Counted from the first letter of the stretch, positions 34,730-43,914 are shown. The stretch: 64,000 nucleotides of DNA from Pseudomonadota bacterium (GCA_018816555.1 JAHIVT010000086.1:62001-126000), one strand, 5' to 3'. The notes: generated by a model from the sequence alone, not told the origin. Numbers and translations: made by a program.

Positions 34730-37068
34730 TACATATAACTGATTTGCCGGTCAAGCAGGTCATCCATCCTCTCTAGGTAGATTTCCAGGGGCTGCTGTCT
34801 CAGTGAGGCAAGACCTACCCGCAGATCCAGGGCCTGGATATCATGGGAGAGAGCGGGAGAGCCGACAATTTTTTCCGCCTCGTCATAGCGTTTCAGCTTG
34901 ATCAGGGCCTTGGCGCAATTGGTGGCCGCTTCCGTACTGCTGTCTGCAATGGTGCTGAGGAGCTCATACGCCTTTTCAGGCCAGCTGTCGGCCAGCAGTA
35001 TTCGACCCGCGTGTTCAAGGGTTGATCCGTTCCGGGGCAGAAGGTCAAGCAGGGGTTCCGCCTGTTGTCGGAAGCCCAGTTTCAGGTAGAAATTGATCAG
35101 GCTGAGAAAATCGGTCATCTCCTGTATGAGTTTCTGCGGCAGGGAGTCCTTCAACACCATGTAATACATGGTTTCATTCTGTTTGCGCAGCCCTTCCAGA
35201 TCATTGAAGCGGTAAATATTCTGCGGCGGTTTATCCAGCAGCGCGTCCATATGCTCCATGATAACAGGCTCCATCACCTGGTGGAGAAAGACCTGGAACA
35301 TGACGCTCCGCCCGGCGAGTTCACTGTGTCCGTAATCAGCAGGAAACCTGACTGGAAACTGGCTCACCCTACCCGCCTTCATGCCCAGCAGCCCGGCCTC
35401 GAAATCAGGAAGAAGTTTGCCGCTGCCCAGCACGGCATCCTGATAGTAGGCCTCAGTGGCCGGTACCACCTGACCGTTCAGGATACCCTTACAGTCGTAA
35501 ATTACCCTCCAGCAGGGGGCGGCAATGCCGCGGCGTTTGAAACGAAAGCCGGTAAACGGTCCGGCCAGGAAGTGTCGGACCTGCGCATCATGGAGAAATT
35601 TTTCTTTGAGCCGGACCATGCACTGATGGGCGGCGGGAAATTCCTCCAGGGTCAGATAAATCTGCGCCAGCATGAGCAGGGCCTCGGGACGGCAGGACAG
35701 CGCCTCGAAGTTTGCGGTGATGAAGCCCGCCACCTCAAAAAGGTTGGTGCCGGAGGCAATATTTTCCTGGAAATCCTGGCGATTCAGGCGCCACAGCATG
35801 CTCATCCAGCGGATCTCATCCTTGCTCATGGCATCGGTGGCGAAATCGCGGCAAATGCTCTGGTAGGCTGGTTTGGTAACGGCCAGCGGCTTGATGCCAT
35901 GGGCCTCGGGGTCGTCAAGAATGGGGATACCGAAGAAGAGATGCAGCTGCTGGGAAATGGAATTGCCGCTGACGCTTACCTTGTTGGCCTTGACAAAATC
36001 CAGGGTTTTCTGGGCATGGGAGAATGATTCCCCGGGCAGGCCGAAGAGGGTGAAGAGCTCGACATTGATGCCGGCTTGCTGGACTTCTCCGATGACTGTG
36101 GCGAGTTTTGCAGGATTGAGTCCCTTATTGATTTTGCCCAGCACGTTGTGGTCCGCCGATTCTAGTCCGAAGGCAAGGGTATGGGCACCCGCTTTTTTCA
36201 GCAGAGCGAGCAGCTCGTCATCAATGAGATTGTATCTGGTCTGGCACCAGAAGGTGATGGGCGGGCATTCCGTAATGATTCTCTGCAGGAGCGCAACGAG
36301 CCGTGTGCGGGAAAAGGCAAAGTTGGGGTCGGCAAACCAGAAGTCTCTTATGCCCCTGGCCTGCAGATATTTGATTTCGGCAATGACCCGGTCAAGGGAA
36401 TGAAATCTGACCTTTTTATTGCTGGCGCGGGTGGTGTAACAGAACGTGCAGGGTGACGTGCAGCCCCGGGAGGTAAGGAGGATCACGCGGCTCTTCGAGG
36501 CAGTGTCGATGATCCCTTCCAGGTAGGGGGAAGGCAGGAGGTCAAGGTCTTCCACCACCTCAGTCTGCGGGGTGTCAACTGCTTTTCCCTGCTCCAGGTA
36601 GCAGATGCCAGGCACCTCCGAGAGCGGTCTGCCCGTGTCCAGCGCCCGGCCAAGGGCGGGCAGGACGGTTTCTCCTTCCCCGCGGCAGAGGATGTCAACA
36701 TCCTTCATCTGAGCCAGGGCCTCGCAGGGCATGAAGGTGATCTGGGGGCCGCCCAGGATTATCAGGATTTCGGGCCGGAGCTGTTTGGCATGCCGAGCCC
36801 AGACCAGTACCCTGTTGATGTTTTCTTCGTAAACCGAAAAACCGAGCACATCGGGTTTTTCTGATGCAAGAGTGTCGCGGAAGAGTTTCGGCGGCAAAGG
36901 GCTGCCCTTGTAATCGCCGAGAATGGTGCCGCTGTAACCGCATTTTCTGAGAGTGGCCAGGGCGTAAGCCTGGGAGATGGGAATGGTATCCGGGGAGTCG
37001 ATGGTGGACCATTCATTGACATGTATGAAAAGAAAGTTCGTCCTGTCTGTCTGTCTGTTTCGATTCAT
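34729..37068 (-). CDS. B12-binding-domain radical SAM protein with FKBP/trigger-factor-like PPIase domain
   Basis: A 779-aa protein. Residues about 10-150 form a B12-binding-like Rossmann domain (PDVLGFSVYEENINRVL, ILIILGGPQITF) without the DxHxxG cobalt-ligand motif. The radical SAM domain (about 190-420) holds the cluster cysteines Cys203, Cys207 and Cys210 in SRGCTSPCTFCY. Residues about 515-600 look like an FKBP or trigger-factor PPIase insert: GKLLPDFEAGLLGMKAG, FPADYGHSELAGRSVMFQVF. Helical, TPR-like sequence before and after the insert completes the chain. Class relatives modify lipids, hopanoids, cofactors or peptides; the substrate here is unknown. The PPIase-like domain may bind a protein substrate. 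Single gene; no partner next to it. Confidence 0.85.
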   Translation of the reverse strand: MNRNRQTDRTNFLFIHVNEWSTIDSPDTIPISQAYALATLRKCGYSGTILGDYKGSPLPPKLFRDTLASEKPDVLGFSVYEENINRVLVWARHAKQLRPEILIILGGPQITFMPCEALAQMKDVDILCRGEGETVLPALGRALDTGRPLSEVPGICYLEQGKAVDTPQTEVVEDLDLLPSPYLEGIIDTASKSRVILLTSRGCTSPCTFCYTTRASNKKVRFHSLDRVIAEIKYLQARGIRDFWFADPNFAFSRTRLVALLQRIITECPPITFWCQTRYNLIDDELLALLKKAGAHTLAFGLESADHNVLGKINKGLNPAKLATVIGEVQQAGINVELFTLFGLPGESFSHAQKTLDFVKANKVSVSGNSISQQLHLFFGIPILDDPEAHGIKPLAVTKPAYQSICRDFATDAMSKDEIRWMSMLWRLNRQDFQENIASGTNLFEVAGFITANFEALSCRPEALLMLAQIYLTLEEFPAAHQCMVRLKEKFLHDAQVRHFLAGPFTGFRFKRRGIAAPCWRVIYDCKGILNGQVVPATEAYYQDAVLGSGKLLPDFEAGLLGMKAGRVSQFPVRFPADYGHSELAGRSVMFQVFLHQVMEPVIMEHMDALLDKPPQNIYRFNDLEGLRKQNETMYYMVLKDSLPQKLIQEMTDFLSLINFYLKLGFRQQAEPLLDLLPRNGSTLEHAGRILLADSWPEKAYELLSTIADSSTEAATNCAKALIKLKRYDEAEKIVGSPALSHDIQALDLRVGLASLRQQPLEIYLERMDDLLDRQISYM

Positions 37069-37626
37069 GACTGTTTTGCTCCTGCTTCATCATTTCTCGA
37101 TGTATCGAGTTATTTTTTTGTAATGTTGTTTTTCCTTTCGCCCTGGTGAGCTGCCTGTCGAATCGGCAATCCGTTGACCTGGAATGACACGGTGTTGCTC
37201 TGTCGGGCCGTCAATTGGTAAATTGTTGGAAGAAAGCCATGTGCCGGTTTCTCCATGGAAAAAGTGCAGAGAGATGGCCATGACTCAAAATTGAACAGTA
37301 CATTATCGTGTGAAATTTCAGTTGTCAATCGGTCCTGTGCATTTAATGCCGTGACGAGGTTGCCTGCCATGTTTGCCATTAGACTGACTGATATGTATCA
37401 TTCTGAAATTACAATATTAATGGTAATTGTCCCCCATGCTGAGCATTGCAAGGCCGATAGGCCAGCGTGAAAAAAAGCGGCATGAGCAAAAAGGACGGGG
37501 TTCAGCGGGGAGATTTTCGTTTGTCCTGCATTGTTCTGGTTGACAAAAACTACATTTACAGATAAATCAGGTTGTAATGTAGGTATTGATACCTAATTGG
37601 TTTGAAAATTTTCTTTCCCCTCGGAA
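37069..37626. other. Intergenic region between divergent radical SAM and deacetylase genes
   Basis: A 558-base gap with no coding region I can support; a 71-codon plus-strand frame at 37255-37470 lacks a ribosome-binding site and any motif. The right end holds a good promoter for the acu-like locus. Confidence 0.5.
37540..37568 (+). promoter_or_regulatory. Sigma-70-type promoter for the acu-like locus
   Basis: A perfect -35 box TTGACA (37540-37545) is followed after 17 bases by TAAATC (37563-37568). The deacetylase ATG is about 50 bases beyond the predicted start. Confidence 0.5.
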
Positions 37627-38598
37627 ATGACCCAATACAGACCTCTAACCATAATCAGTCATCCGCATTACCTGGCACATGACACAGGAGGCGGAGATCA
37701 TCCGGAATGCCCTGCACGTCTGCGTCTCATTGACAAGCAGCTCAAGGATAGCCCTCTATTCCCTTACATTACAGAAAAAACAGCCAGGAAGGCGCTGCGG
37801 GAGGATATCCTCGTCTATCATGCGGAGTCCTATCTTTTCCGCCTGGAAGAAACGGCGCTGAGAGGGCAGACCTATATTGATCATCATGACAATCAGATCT
37901 GTTTTGAATCCTATGAGGCGATTCTGTTATCAGCCGGTGGCTGTCTGAGTGGTATCGATCTGCTGGAAGAAGCGGCCAGCGACCTGGTTTTCTGCTGCAT
38001 CAGGCCGCCGGGTCACCATGCGGAACGGGCCATGGCCTTGGGCTTCTGTTTTGTCAATAATGCGGTGGTGGCCGCCAGGTATTGGCAGAGGCGTCACGGC
38101 CGGCGGAAAATTGCCGTCATCGATTGGGACGCCCATCACGGCAATGGCATCCAGGATGCCTTTGAAGAGGACCCGGATGTTTTTTATATCAGCATCCATG
38201 AGCATCCCACTTTCAGTTTTCCAGGCACAGGCTATGCCGAGGAAAAAGGACTGGGCGCAGGCGTCGGCACTACCTTGAACATCCCCCTGCCTCCAGGGGC
38301 CGACGACGACATGTTTCTCCGCGCCATGAGTAAATTCGTGGAGCCTGCCCTGGATTTATTCCAGCCGGAGGGGATTATCGTTTCCGCCGGCTTTGACGGG
38401 CATGTGCTTGATGACATGTCAGGACTGTCCTACAGCACGGAGCTTTACGGCGTGATCGGCGAGAGGATGGCAGCCCTGGCCGACAGGTATTGCCAGGGGA
38501 AAATCCTGTCGATACTTGAAGGCGGTTATCATCTTGAAGCCCTGGCCGCCAGTGTGGAAGGTTATCTCCTTGGCCTGGCCAAGTGTAAGCCGTTGTAA
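37627..38598 (+). CDS. acuC: AcuC-like histone-deacetylase-family protein
   Basis: A 323-aa zinc-dependent deacetylase of the arginase/HDAC fold. Active-site signatures are intact: RPPGHHAERAMALGFCFVNN, IDWDAHHGNGIQDAF (metal-binding Asp-His), YISIHEHPTFSFPGTG, and SAGFDGHVLD near the C-terminus. In bacteria this family includes AcuC, which removes acetyl groups from acetyl-CoA synthetase, and acetylpolyamine or acetoin-associated deacetylases. The AcuB-like gene 211 bases downstream supports AcuC. The last codons (KPL-stop) coincide with the left end of an intergenic repeat, so the C-terminus may have been remodelled by it. Confidence 0.88.
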   Translation: MTQYRPLTIISHPHYLAHDTGGGDHPECPARLRLIDKQLKDSPLFPYITEKTARKALREDILVYHAESYLFRLEETALRGQTYIDHHDNQICFESYEAILLSAGGCLSGIDLLEEAASDLVFCCIRPPGHHAERAMALGFCFVNNAVVAARYWQRRHGRRKIAVIDWDAHHGNGIQDAFEEDPDVFYISIHEHPTFSFPGTGYAEEKGLGAGVGTTLNIPLPPGADDDMFLRAMSKFVEPALDLFQPEGIIVSAGFDGHVLDDMSGLSYSTELYGVIGERMAALADRYCQGKILSILEGGYHLEALAASVEGYLLGLAKCKPL

Positions 38599-38793
38599 AA
38601 AAAATAACTGCTTCATCGCCATACTGTGAACGGCATAACAGGCCGTAATGAAATGGTTAGAGATGTAGTGGTTATTCCGCAACGGCCCTAGCCGATACAA
38701 AAAAAATAATATCGTCGTCCGGATGTCAGAGACGGTATAAGGGGCCGTAACGAACTGCTCAAAAATGAAGAGATTCTGTCGTAGCGGACCCTC
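38587..38793. repeat. Tandem pair of about 105-base dispersed repeats
   Basis: Copy 1 (38587-38694) has an A-rich left part starting AAGCCGTTGTAA, then a core with AACGGCATAACAGGCCGTAA and CGCAACGGCCCTAGCCG as imperfect inverted arms. Copy 2 (38690-38793) repeats the layout with GACGGTATAAGGGGCCGTAA and GTAGCGGACCCTC. A third copy lies at 46663-46771. It fills the gap between the deacetylase and CBS genes. Confidence 0.75.
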
Positions 38794-38809
38794 AATAAAG
38801 GAGTAGAGA

Positions 38810-39487
38810 ATGTATATAGCACGTCATATGACCTCACCGGCTCTGACAGTTTCCCCGGATACGCTGCTGCCGGATGTCCGTGAAATGATGAATAGCCGTA
38901 AGTTCAGGCACCTGCCGGTGGTGGATGAGGAGCAGCGCCTGATCGGCATGATCACTGACCGGGATCTGCGTTCCGCCTATCCCTCCTCTCTGCTGCCCGA
39001 GGACAAGAGGCTCATGATCCTGGAGAATGTGTCCAAAACCGAGGTCAGATCCATTATGTCCCAGAAGATCATCGCCATTACGCCGCTTTCCACCCTGGAT
39101 GACGCCCTCTATTTTCTGTCCAAGGAAAAAATCGGCATGCTGCCGGTGGTTGATGAGGAACAGCATGTTATCGGCGTCTTTTCCGTGCAGGACCTGATGT
39201 CAGCCTATAAGAAGCTCTATGGCATCGGCGAACGGGGGTCCGCCCTGATCGCCGTGGAAGACGACGGCAAACCAAAACCCCTGACCAGAATCGTCCGGGT
39301 GTTGGAAGAGCGGGAAATCCGTTTCTCACGGCTGACCAGGGTTCATGGCGAGGAGGGGGAAAAGAAGATCATCTATCTGCGGGTGCATACCTTTAATATC
39401 GGTGCTGTGCATAAGGCGCTGAAAGAGATCGGCATGACCGTAAGGGTTCCCGATCTGCAGGATATTCTACCCAAGCCCCATGTTTGA
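38810..39487 (+). CDS. acuB: AcuB-like protein: two CBS domains plus ACT-like domain
   Basis: A 225-aa protein. Two CBS motifs (about 6-60 and 80-135) show FRHLPVVDEEQRLIGMITDRDL and IGMLPVVDEEQHVIGVFSVQDL. The last 80 residues (LTRIVRVLEEREIRFSRLTRV onward) have the length and pattern of an ACT-like domain, the layout of Bacillus AcuB. CBS pairs bind adenine nucleotides and so could report energy charge to the acetylation system. AAGGAG lies just upstream of the ATG. The next gene starts 72 bases beyond the stop. Confidence 0.85.
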   Translation: MYIARHMTSPALTVSPDTLLPDVREMMNSRKFRHLPVVDEEQRLIGMITDRDLRSAYPSSLLPEDKRLMILENVSKTEVRSIMSQKIIAITPLSTLDDALYFLSKEKIGMLPVVDEEQHVIGVFSVQDLMSAYKKLYGIGERGSALIAVEDDGKPKPLTRIVRVLEEREIRFSRLTRVHGEEGEKKIIYLRVHTFNIGAVHKALKEIGMTVRVPDLQDILPKPHV

Positions 39488-39559
39488 TCCGGCTGTTCTG
39501 ATATTTTCTGTCCTTTGCCGGCAGTTACCGGGCCAATCCCGGGGAAAAAGGTGACGGTC

Positions 39560-41437
39560 ATGAACGGGGCAGATGCAGTCTTTGATCATAACTGGCAGAA
39601 CCGCTACAGCGACATGATTGCCACCCCCAGAAAGGCCGTCTCCCATGTGAAGCATGGGCAGCGGGTGTTTATCGGCACCGGCTGCGGCGAACCGGTGGCA
39701 CTGGTCAAGGCCTTGACAGACAGGGCGGGGGATCTGGCGGATGTGGAGATTATCCACCTGATCACCAAAGGTGACGCCCCATACGCCTGCAAACGTCTGG
39801 CCGATTGTTTTTCCGTTAATAGTTTCTTTATCGGCGCCAATGTTCGGGATCATATTCAGGAAGGGTTGGGCCATTACACCCCCATTCTGCTGTCGGATAT
39901 CCCGGGGATCTTCAGTTCCGGCCAGATTCCCCTGGATGTTGTCCTGATCCAGGTAAGCCCCCCCGATACCCGGGGCAAGGTCAGCCTGGGGGTGTCCGTT
40001 GATATCGTGAAGAGCGCGGCGGAAAACGGTTCGCTGGTCATCGCCCAGGTGAATCCCCTGATGCCCAGAACCCTGGGAGATTCGCTGCTCGATGTCAATG
40101 ATCTTGACATTTTGGTGCCCCTTGCCACCCCTCTTATCGAAAGACAATCCAGTCCTCCCAGCGAAGTGACCAGAAGGATCGGCGGCTATATTGCTTCGCT
40201 GGTGGAGGACGGTTCCACCGTGGAATTCGGCATCGGCTCCATTCCCCAGGCCCTGGTGGAATTTCTCAAGGACAAGCAGGACTTGGGCATCCATACGGAA
40301 ATGCTGAGCGATGGTATTATTGATCTGATTGAATCAGGGGCGGTTACCGGCAGGAGGAAAACCATGGATGCCGGCAAGATCGTCACCAGCTTCTGTATGG
40401 GCACGCAAAAGCTCTATGACTATGTGGACAACAACCCACTCTTCTGCTTCCGTCCCACCGAATATGTCAATGACCCTTTTATCATCGGCAGGCAGCATAA
40501 GATGGTGGCCATTAATATGGCCCTGGAGATTGACCTTACCGGCCAGGTCTGCGCCGACTCCCTGGGCTCAAAGTTCTATTCGGGCATCGGCGGCCAGGTA
40601 GATTTCAACCGTGGTGCAGCACGGTCAAAGGGAGGGAAGGCCATTATCGCCCTGCCGTCCACTGCGCAAAATGACACAGTTTCCCGCATCGTCACCCGGC
40701 TCGCCACCGGCGGCGGAGTCGTGACATCCCGCGGGGAAGTGCATTATGTCATAACGGAATACGGCATCGCCTATCTGCATGGCAAAAGCGTGCAGGAGCG
40801 ATGCCTGGCGCTGATCAGCATCGCCCATCCCCGTTTTCGGGAACAATTGCTGAAAGAGGCCATCGAGGCAAAATACATCCGTCAGGAAATGTCTGATGTG
40901 GAAGGTCACTTCATGGTGGCCTCCCAGGAGATAAAGACTTCGGTGCTGCTTGATGACGGAACCCAGATCAATTTCCGACACGTCCATCCCACCGACCTGC
41001 CGGCCATGCGTGATCTTCTCTATGCCCTTTCCCAGGAAACGATCTATTCTCGGTTCATGACGCACTTCAAAAGCTTTGCCCTCAGCCAGATCCAGAATTT
41101 TGTCTACGTGGACCACCGCAAGGATGTGGCCATCGTGGCAACGGTTCCTGAAGCCCATGGGGAGGAAATCATTGCCATCGGCCGCTACTATCTTGATGAA
41201 CTGACCAACCGGGCGGAGGTGGCCTTTGTGATTCACGATCAGTGGCAGAACCGTCATATCGGCTCGTTTCTTTTCAAGTATCTGGCGGCATTGGCCAAGC
41301 GCAGCGGCATTGCCGGGTTTACCGCGGAGGTGCTGCCGGAAAACAAACGGATGCAGGCCATATTCAACAATTCCACTTTCAAGGTGGAGAGCCTGCGCGA
41401 AGATGATGCTTACCGGTTCAAAATTGAATTCAACTAG
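39560..41437 (+). CDS. Acetyl-CoA hydrolase/CoA-transferase fused to GNAT acetyltransferase
   Basis: A 625-aa two-part enzyme. Residues about 1-440 are an acetyl-CoA hydrolase/CoA-transferase of the 4-hydroxybutyrate CoA-transferase type, with VFIGTGCGEPVAL, GIGSIPQALVEFL, LGIHTEMLSDGIIDL (the Glu region of the covalent CoA intermediate) and FYSGIGGQVDFNRGA. Residues about 465-625 are a GNAT domain with VAFVIHDQWQNRHIGSFLFKYL, carrying the acetyl-CoA pyrophosphate loop. The first part could swap CoA between carboxylates such as acetate and propionate or butyrate; the second may acetylate proteins. Placed behind acuC- and acuB-like genes it could act as the AcuA partner. ATG at 39560 is preferred, with AAGGTGA before it, over an upstream TTG. 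Confidence 0.88.
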   Translation: MNGADAVFDHNWQNRYSDMIATPRKAVSHVKHGQRVFIGTGCGEPVALVKALTDRAGDLADVEIIHLITKGDAPYACKRLADCFSVNSFFIGANVRDHIQEGLGHYTPILLSDIPGIFSSGQIPLDVVLIQVSPPDTRGKVSLGVSVDIVKSAAENGSLVIAQVNPLMPRTLGDSLLDVNDLDILVPLATPLIERQSSPPSEVTRRIGGYIASLVEDGSTVEFGIGSIPQALVEFLKDKQDLGIHTEMLSDGIIDLIESGAVTGRRKTMDAGKIVTSFCMGTQKLYDYVDNNPLFCFRPTEYVNDPFIIGRQHKMVAINMALEIDLTGQVCADSLGSKFYSGIGGQVDFNRGAARSKGGKAIIALPSTAQNDTVSRIVTRLATGGGVVTSRGEVHYVITEYGIAYLHGKSVQERCLALISIAHPRFREQLLKEAIEAKYIRQEMSDVEGHFMVASQEIKTSVLLDDGTQINFRHVHPTDLPAMRDLLYALSQETIYSRFMTHFKSFALSQIQNFVYVDHRKDVAIVATVPEAHGEEIIAIGRYYLDELTNRAEVAFVIHDQWQNRHIGSFLFKYLAALAKRSGIAGFTAEVLPENKRMQAIFNNSTFKVESLREDDAYRFKIEFN

Positions 41438-41597
41438 CCCGTTGCCCCTGAGACCCATAGATTCCAGTCCACCGCCTTTGCCAGCCCCTGTCTGATTATC
41501 TTTCTCCGCCCCTTGCCTCCGGCTTGCTTCTTCAGTGGTAAAGTGTCATGATTATATCGTCATTCTGTTCCATTAAGATATTTTGGTGTGCATCGCG

Positions 41598-43082
41598 ATG
41601 AAAAATACAGCACCGCTGAAGATATTTGTCATACTGACCCTTTTGATCGGCCTGATCGAACAGGGATTGATGTATTTTCTCGGTACCGACATCATTTCAC
41701 TCCATCCATTTTTTGTGGGCATGGTCGATTCCTTTCTCCTCATCCTGATCCTTTTTCCCTTTCTGTATCTGCTCGGTTACCGGCCTTTTGCCAAAAATAT
41801 GGACAAGCTCTCCCAGGCAAAGGAAAGGGCGGAGGAGGCCCATGACCGCCTCCTGTCGGTGCTGGACAGCATTGATGCCATTATTTACGTTGCCGATATG
41901 CAGACCTATGAACTGCTTTTTGTCAACCAGTATACCCGGCAGATATTCGGTGACATTACCGGCAAGATATGTTGGCAGGCGCTGCAGGTGGGCCAGTCCG
42001 GTCCGTGCCCTTTCTGCACCAATGACCAACTGGTCAATGGCGCCGGTGACCCGCAGATGTGCAGGTGGGAATTCCAGAATACCGTTAACAGCCGCTGGTA
42101 TGATATCCGTGATCGGGCCATCCGCTGGATTGACGGCAGACTGGTACGTATGGAAATTGCCCTGGACATCACCAGCCGGAAAAAATCGGAGGAGCAGATC
42201 AAACAACAGAATATCTTTCTGCACAACGTGCTTGAATCGTTGCCCTACCCTTTTTATGTCGTGAACACGGACACATACGAGATTGAGCTGTCAAACAGTA
42301 TCGCCGCACACCAGGGAATCAGCAAGGGGAGAAAATGTTATACGGCAACCCATGATGCAAAAGTCCCCTGCCATTCGCAGCAGCACCAGTGTCCCTTGAA
42401 TCTTGTTAAAAAGCTGCGTGAGCCGGTCATCGAGGAGCATGTTCACAAGGATGAAGCAGGCAATGACAAGTACGTGGAAATTCACGGCTACCCCATTGCC
42501 GCTGAAAACGGCAGGATTAGCCGGATGATCGAGTATCAGATCAATATTACGGAGCGGAAAAAAAACGAAGAGGCCTTACGTCGGATATCCGTTACCGATG
42601 AAATGACCAAACTCTATAACCGGCGCGGCTTTCTCATGCTGGCCGAAAAACAGATCAAGATCGCGGACCGCATGCCGGGCGAGATTTTTGTCCTCTACGC
42701 CGACTGTGACAAGCTTAAATGGATTAACGACACTCTGGGGCATAAAACCGGCGATCAGCTCATCGTGGAAACGGCGGAGGTGTTGAAAAGCACCTTTCGC
42801 CAGGCGGATATCATCGGCAGACTGGGTGGCGATGAATTTGTCGTGGTTATGGTGGATGAATCCGGCAAGGAAAACGTCAATACGGTGAAAGAGAGGCTGG
42901 CAAAAGCCATTGTGCAAAGAAATGAGCTGCCTGGCCGCACGTATGTCCTTTCCTTAAGCTACGGCATTGTCTGTTACGATAAGAACAATCCCTGTACCAT
43001 GGAGCAACTGCTCTCAAAAGCGGATAATATCATGTACAAGGTCAAAAAAGAGCAGGGGAGTAAATCGTCAGTAGTAGCTTGA
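41598..43082 (+). CDS. Membrane PAS-PAS-GGDEF diguanylate cyclase with cysteine-rich PAS domains
   Basis: A 494-aa protein. Two N-terminal membrane helices (about 7-28 and 37-60) are followed by a short coiled region, two PAS domains (about 85-205 and 215-325) and an intact GGDEF domain (about 330-490). The GGDEF part has ISVTDEMTKLYNRRGF, DKLKWINDTLGHKTGD and RLGGDEFVVVM. Both PAS domains have cysteine clusters (KICWQAL..GPCPFCTN and GRKCYTA..PCHSQQHQCPLN), suggesting metal, cluster or redox sensing. The start at 41598 is the first ATG; a GTG four codons upstream is also possible. Probably monocistronic. Confidence 0.9.
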   Translation: MKNTAPLKIFVILTLLIGLIEQGLMYFLGTDIISLHPFFVGMVDSFLLILILFPFLYLLGYRPFAKNMDKLSQAKERAEEAHDRLLSVLDSIDAIIYVADMQTYELLFVNQYTRQIFGDITGKICWQALQVGQSGPCPFCTNDQLVNGAGDPQMCRWEFQNTVNSRWYDIRDRAIRWIDGRLVRMEIALDITSRKKSEEQIKQQNIFLHNVLESLPYPFYVVNTDTYEIELSNSIAAHQGISKGRKCYTATHDAKVPCHSQQHQCPLNLVKKLREPVIEEHVHKDEAGNDKYVEIHGYPIAAENGRISRMIEYQINITERKKNEEALRRISVTDEMTKLYNRRGFLMLAEKQIKIADRMPGEIFVLYADCDKLKWINDTLGHKTGDQLIVETAEVLKSTFRQADIIGRLGGDEFVVVMVDESGKENVNTVKERLAKAIVQRNELPGRTYVLSLSYGIVCYDKNNPCTMEQLLSKADNIMYKVKKEQGSKSSVVA

Positions 43083-43198
43083 TCTCTTTTCAGCTGATGC
43101 AGGTGGTTTGAAATGCCCTTGTATCAGTCTTGTGGAAAAGAAAAAAAGTTAGGGGACAGTTGCCCCCACGCCACGGACCTGAAGAGTTGTCCTCGAAT

Positions 43199-43345
43199 TT
43201 ATCCCTCATCCTGAACGTGCTCAGCATCCCCCCCCTCTGGCTCGGTGCTTTTTTTATCCTGTTTGCGTTGTTGTTTTTCTTCTTTCTTTTTTTTCTTTAA
43301 TAGTTCTTTCTGGCGTTTATCAAATGAATAATTGTTTCTTGCCAA
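43199..43345 (-). CDS. Small lysine-rich protein, TTG start
   Basis: A 48-aa protein starting MARNNYSFDKRQKELLKKKK and continuing with further Lys/Glu/Gln, then an acidic tail. I recognise the pattern (NYSFxKRQKELxKKKKKEEKxxRK) as a small conserved protein of Deltaproteobacteria-type genomes with no known role. The start is TTG at 43345, with AAAGG seven bases upstream; no ATG is in frame nearby. The strong positive helix suggests nucleic-acid or ribosome binding, which is inference. It lies in the gap between the GGDEF gene and the cold-shock region, about 130 bases beyond the next small gene on the same strand. Confidence 0.65.
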   Translation of the reverse strand: MARNNYSFDKRQKELLKKKKKEEKQQRKQDKKSTEPEGGDAEHVQDEG

Positions 43346-43478
43346 TGGGATACCTTTCAGTTGAATTTATATCATAGGATGACTTTAATATAATAAAAAA
43401 TTGAGACCGGTCAGCGTTGCAATAAGTCGCAGAAGAATTTGTTTTGCCCCTGGCTGAATCAGGAAAGGTGATGGCTCT

Positions 43479-43682
43479 CTAATTTCCGCCAACCTGCTCC
43501 TCAATCTCCGCATGCCCCGCATGACACATTGCACATTCCATGCTGTCACTGATACATTTATCAATTAGTCGCCAGTTGCCGTCAAAGCTCTGGCCTGCAT
43601 GCTTTTTACGGCAAGATTCACAGACCCATATTTCTTCCGGTTTTCCTTTGCTGCTGATTACAACATATTGAAACATTTTCAT
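43479..43682 (-). CDS. Small putative zinc-binding protein
   Basis: A 67-aa protein beginning MKMFQYVVISSKGKPEEIW, with CESC and later CAMCHAGH, so up to two metal-binding knuckles. The ATG at 43682 has GGAA about eight bases upstream. No family recognised. Its position between a lysine-rich small gene and a cold-shock gene on the same strand suggests a stress-related cluster, but the separate terminator after the cold-shock gene argues against one transcript. Confidence 0.5.
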   Translation of the reverse strand: MKMFQYVVISSKGKPEEIWVCESCRKKHAGQSFDGNWRLIDKCISDSMECAMCHAGHAEIEEQVGGN

Positions 43683-43862
43683 CTGTATATTCCAAGTGAA
43701 ATGAAAAAGAAACAAGAAGGAGTTCTTTGTCTTATTTGTTGTTTAATGAAATCGTGGAAAAAAGATTTCATGCGGTTCAGGCTTTATAAAATGTTGATGT
43801 ACTGTTGCTCCGGAGCGCGGCCGGAGACTTGTTGCGGGAATATTCTGCTTTGACGATTTCGC

Positions 43863-43893
43863 AAAAAAAAACCCCGCATAGAGCGGGGTTTTC
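43863..43893 (-). terminator. Intrinsic terminator of the cold-shock gene
   Basis: On the minus strand an ACCCCGC / GCGGGGT stem with a short loop is followed by eight to nine T residues. It lies 22 bases beyond the cold-shock stop codon. Confidence 0.9.
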
Positions 43894-43914
43894 GTAATGG
43901 TCAATTACAAGGGC

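Noticed and set aside
35065..36027. Plus-strand open frame of 320 codons
   Set aside because: Antisense to the radical SAM protein; no motif or ribosome-binding site.
43479..43682. c-type cytochrome suggested by CAMCH
   Set aside because: There is no signal peptide for export, which c-type haem attachment needs; a zinc knuckle is more likely.
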